Shown here: piece by piece, positions 61,519-64,000 of the stretch
Layout of the letters: every line of letters begins with the position of its first letter
Position numbering within the stretch: the first letter of the stretch is position 1
Assembly: GCA_037126765.1 (NCBI GenBank)
Contig: JBBCBC010000030.1
Location: 5,614,478-5,678,477 of the forward strand
Source of the DNA: Stenogyne calaminthoides
Taxonomy: Eukaryota; Streptophyta; Magnoliopsida; Lamiales; Lamiaceae
Direction: 5' to 3'
Length of the DNA stretch: 64,000 bases
Translations under genes and position numbers: made by a program
The notes under the pieces: generated by a model
Told to the model about the DNA's origin: nothing
Seen by the model: the letters and a program-made list of their open reading frames with translations, nothing else
The model's database searches: none

Positions 61519-61737
61519 AGGGTATGTTTGTTTTGAAATTATTCCGGACGGACTTTGAACTTTACAATTCCACATACCCATTTAATACAATATTAAAATC
61601 AGGATTTTAAAATCCAATTTAAAACCTAACCTAAGCCCTACATCTGACATATTCCCATTAATAATAATATTATCATTTTTACACAATTTCTAACACAATA
61701 TTCAATCATTCAATCTTTACTATAATAATATAATTGT
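61519..61737. mobile_element. MITE of the GGTATGTTTGTTT family, right end lost
   Basis: Begins AGGGTATGTTTGTTTTG and continues with the same AT-rich interior type as 60484-60823. No inverted right terminus appears before the LTR of element C at 61738, so that insertion or a deletion removed it from view. Confidence 0.55.
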
Positions 61738-62504
61738 TGATGTTGCACGGATGTTGCTTCACATGTTGGACAACATCATAAATTTGCTCTTTCTCCTAAC
61801 ACTAACTCCGGTTTGATAGATGTGTTTCTCTATGTTTCCTACATTGCAGGTTGAAGATAATCTCGGAAATTATCAAGCGGTTGCACTGATGGAGTGAGAA
61901 TAGAAAGATCATGGGTGGTTACACCAAGATCATGGAGAGAGTGGAGGAGAAGTTCAAGGTTGTTCACACCAAGTGGATAGGACAATGCAGTTGGTCCGAA
62001 AGTCTATAAATAGACTGCATTGGTCGACATTCAAGTTTGAGTTAAAGTGAAATCTCATTTGCTCTACTCCAAACTTAAGAGAGTAACATTCAAGACACAA
62101 CCAAGAGTGAAAAACTGAGTGTTTGTAATTCTAGGAGTGTGAGGGTCGATGTTATTCTATGTGTACTGGTAGAGGGAATACAATCTCTCCCATCAGTATT
62201 GTTTTTATCTTATTAGATCAAGTTTTAGGTTGAATAAGATCACTAGTTACTTGATTGAATAGATTGATTTTGGTGTGTGGTTTTTCACTACACCTTTTAG
62301 GATTTTGTAAGAGATTCGTGTGTATCTCACTACTTGTTATAATGATGTTTTTAACCATGAGGTTCGTATAGTCTGGATTACAGACTATACAAAATTTTAA
62401 AATTGTTTGCACTACGTTTTTATGCTTCTGCTGTCATATGTTGTTTTACATGTTGCATAACATTTTCAACAACACTCTGAAAAATACACGCACACACACT
62501 GTCA
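61738..62504 (+). repeat. 5' LTR of Copia element C, about 767 bp
   Basis: Starts TGATGTTGCACGGATG and ends CACACACACTGTCA. Boundaries rest on the TG...CA ends, the match with 16899-17451 and the primer site directly behind. A TATA box lies at 62005-62012. Confidence 0.75.
62005..62012 (+). promoter_or_regulatory. TATA box of Copia element C
   Basis: AGTCTATAAATAGACTGC, about 500 bases before the LTR end, conserved in the second copy at 17159-17166. Confidence 0.6.
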
Positions 62505-62520
62505 GTTGGCGCCAGAGCCA
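62505..62520 (+). other. Probable primer-binding site of element C
   Basis: GTTGGCGCCAGAGCC directly follows the LTR. It resembles the plant Copia site TTGGTATCAGAGCC but has GCGCC in place of TATC, so either another tRNA or a variant is involved. Confidence 0.5.
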
Positions 62521-62570
62521 TAAACTTGATACACCAAGTTAAAGGTTCTATGTTTAAAGTGTGTTTTGCA

Positions 62571-63119
62571 ATGGATTATCCACTGACTCCGTCTTTAAAA
62601 CCTCCAAATTTGGATGGTTCAAATTACCCATATTGAAAACCTAAAATGCGCATGTACATTAAGTCTATTGATGAGAGAGCATGACGCAGTGTGTTATCTG
62701 GTTGGAATCCACCAAGAACAATTGATGATAGAGATGGAGAATCACGAGTCAAAAAAAGGAGATTGATTGGTCAAATGATGAATGCACATCGGCCAATTTC
62801 AATTCTAAAGCTCTTAATGCTATATTTACTGCTACTGATGTTTCAATGTTTAAACTGATATCTACTGTGTTTCTTCTAAGGATGCATGAGAAATATTGCA
62901 GGAACATTGTGAAGGATCAGAAAGTGTTCGAAGGACTAGACTTAGAATGTTGGGAACCATGTTTGAAAACTTGAAGATGAAGGATGATGAAAGCATTTCA
63001 TCGTGCAATGAAAGGATAAGTGAGATTGTTAATGAGTCACACTCACTTGGTGATCCAATTTCCAACACTCGGTTAGTTAATAAAATACTTAGAATTGTTC
63101 CTAAATGATTTGATGCTAA
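62571..63119 (+). pseudogene. Copia element C gag (UBN2-type), broken
   Basis: Starts MDYPLTPSLKPPNLDGSNYPY, the usual gag opening with an NLDG-NY motif. Two stops (62634-62636 and 62685-62687) stand where Trp is usual, consistent with G-to-A changes (TGG to TGA). After frameshifts near 62750-62830 the frame 62896-63108 gives ESVRRTRLRMLGTMFENL and the typical RLVNKILRIVPK, then a stop where Arg is expected. The gene is cut by an LTR at 63120. Confidence 0.8.
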
Positions 63120-64000
63120 TGTTGGGGAATTAGTTGCCCGGATCTATTCGGGATAAATATTTAAATACAAATTTAATTCTAACAATTATTACTAGCATGA
63201 ATTAATCCTAAATTAATTCAAATAATAATTCAACAACAAATCATGCATATAAACAGTTCACGTAAATCCTACGCAACGAGTTTACGTGAACTTACCTCTT
63301 GGAATGACAATGGTCTCGTCGATGAAAACACACCAAAAGACCTTCCCAAGTATTCCCTAGTCCTTGCTCGATAATCCGGTGGAAGGAAACTCGCGAACAA
63401 TTAACAAAAGGAAAAATAAAATTTGTTGCACCACCTTTGTGGATTTACTAATTTTTCCAGCACATGGAATTGTACTTGGGAATGAAAGAATCATCCCCTA
63501 TTTATAGATGGGGTGATGGACGATTTTTTAGTGATAAAATAATATGGGAAAATCGTTTTCTTGATCTCCAAGAAATCTTGAATATATCTCCTATATTCTT
63601 TTCTCCATAATTAAAATATTCCACAAAAATCCCACCTCATCTTGTTATGGCAACATTTTCGAAAATCAAGAGAAAAGAATCCAAGATTTGGATCTTCTTG
63701 AATTTATGAGATATACTTGTATTTCAAGAAATACATATCTTCCATAATATCTTTTCAAGAAAATCAAGAAAATCTTTCTTTCCCTTAATTATCCAAAAAT
63801 TTCGAAATTTTCATATGAATAACCAAGTGGGAGATTTCTTGAATTTAATGAGATAATCTTGTATTCCAAGAGTACATATCTTCATTCCATTACAAAATTC
63901 AAAGAAAATCTTTCTCCCCTTTTATTCATAATTTTCGAAAAAATGAGGAAAAATAAGCAACAAAATTTATTTTATTTTTAAACACCTTTTTTAGTTATTG
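63120..64000 (-). repeat. LTR of the 40156-41991 family, inverted, running off the window
   Basis: Starts TGTTGGGGAATTAGTTGC, the inverted equivalent of the right end of the 40156-41991 solo LTR. It stays alignable to the end of the window (AACACCTTTTTTAGTTATTG against the inverted stretch near 41111-41130). The TATA box reads minus at 63499-63506. Whether this is a solo LTR or a full element cannot be told. Its left target duplication would be GCTAA (63115-63119). Confidence 0.85.
63499..63506 (-). promoter_or_regulatory. TATA box in the inverted LTR at 63120
   Basis: On plus CCCCTATTTATAGATG; the counterpart of the box at 41596-41603. Confidence 0.5.

Larger units (their letters stand above)
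61738..63119 (+). mobile_element. Copia element C: 5' LTR, primer site and gag, interrupted
   Basis: LTR 61738-62504, then a primer-site-like sequence and a gag frame from 62571. Gag homology is cut at 63119 by another LTR (63120 onward); the rest of the element, if present, lies outside the window. Same LTR family as the fragment at 16899-17451. Confidence 0.8.

Overview
The window is plant nuclear DNA, most likely from a eudicot. It is AT-rich, its genes have introns with ordinary GT-AG junctions, the only two recognisable host genes are plant-type WD40 proteins, and most of the remainder is layered transposable elements (Copia LTR elements, LINEs, a hAT element and MITEs). No rRNA, tRNA, CRISPR array or bacterial-type operon was seen.

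Layout. 1-3746: a decayed hAT DNA transposon with subterminal GGTTCC-type repeats; its left end lies outside the window. 6157-12433 (minus): WD40 gene 1, seven exons, intact. 13.69-15.40 kb (minus): a decayed LINE remnant. 16.90-19.06 kb: a fragment of LTR family C split by a 1.6-kb solo LTR. 20.87-39.73 kb (minus): Copia element A, whose integrase region is split at 23355/38353 by a complete 15-kb Copia element B (23356-38352, 5-bp target duplication ACTTT). Element B has 2.3-kb LTRs holding a minisatellite, a decayed gag-pol, and behind pol a further reading frame of about 1,120 codons rich in coiled coil. 39.74-42.12 kb: a long-terminal-inverted-repeat element that received a 1.84-kb solo LTR (40156-41991, duplication ACGGT). 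44192-51123 (minus): WD40 gene 2, a paralogue of gene 1 with the same seven-exon structure. Its first intron holds a broken tandem array and MITEs nested in MITEs. 54.03-54.80 kb: a direct and inverted repeat cluster. 55.12-56.60 kb (plus): a 5'-truncated LINE with poly(A) and an 11-bp target duplication. 59.24-60.07 kb: another long-inverted-repeat element. 60.48-61.74 kb: MITEs. 61738-63119: 5' LTR, primer site and gag of Copia element C, interrupted at 63120 by an LTR of the same family as the 40156-41991 solo LTR, in opposite orientation and running off the window.

How it fits together. The host signal is a tandem duplication of one WD40 gene (WDR44-like plant family). The copies are now about 32 kb apart because the space between them filled with retroelements that nested repeatedly; at least five insertion-in-insertion events can be ordered from the sequence. 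Both WD40 genes keep open frames and matching splice phases, so both look functional. Every transposon coding region seen carries stops, frameshifts or a changed catalytic residue. The least familiar item is the long extra reading frame of element B. It sits where SIRE-type elements carry an env-like frame, but I could not see a signal peptide or membrane span in it.
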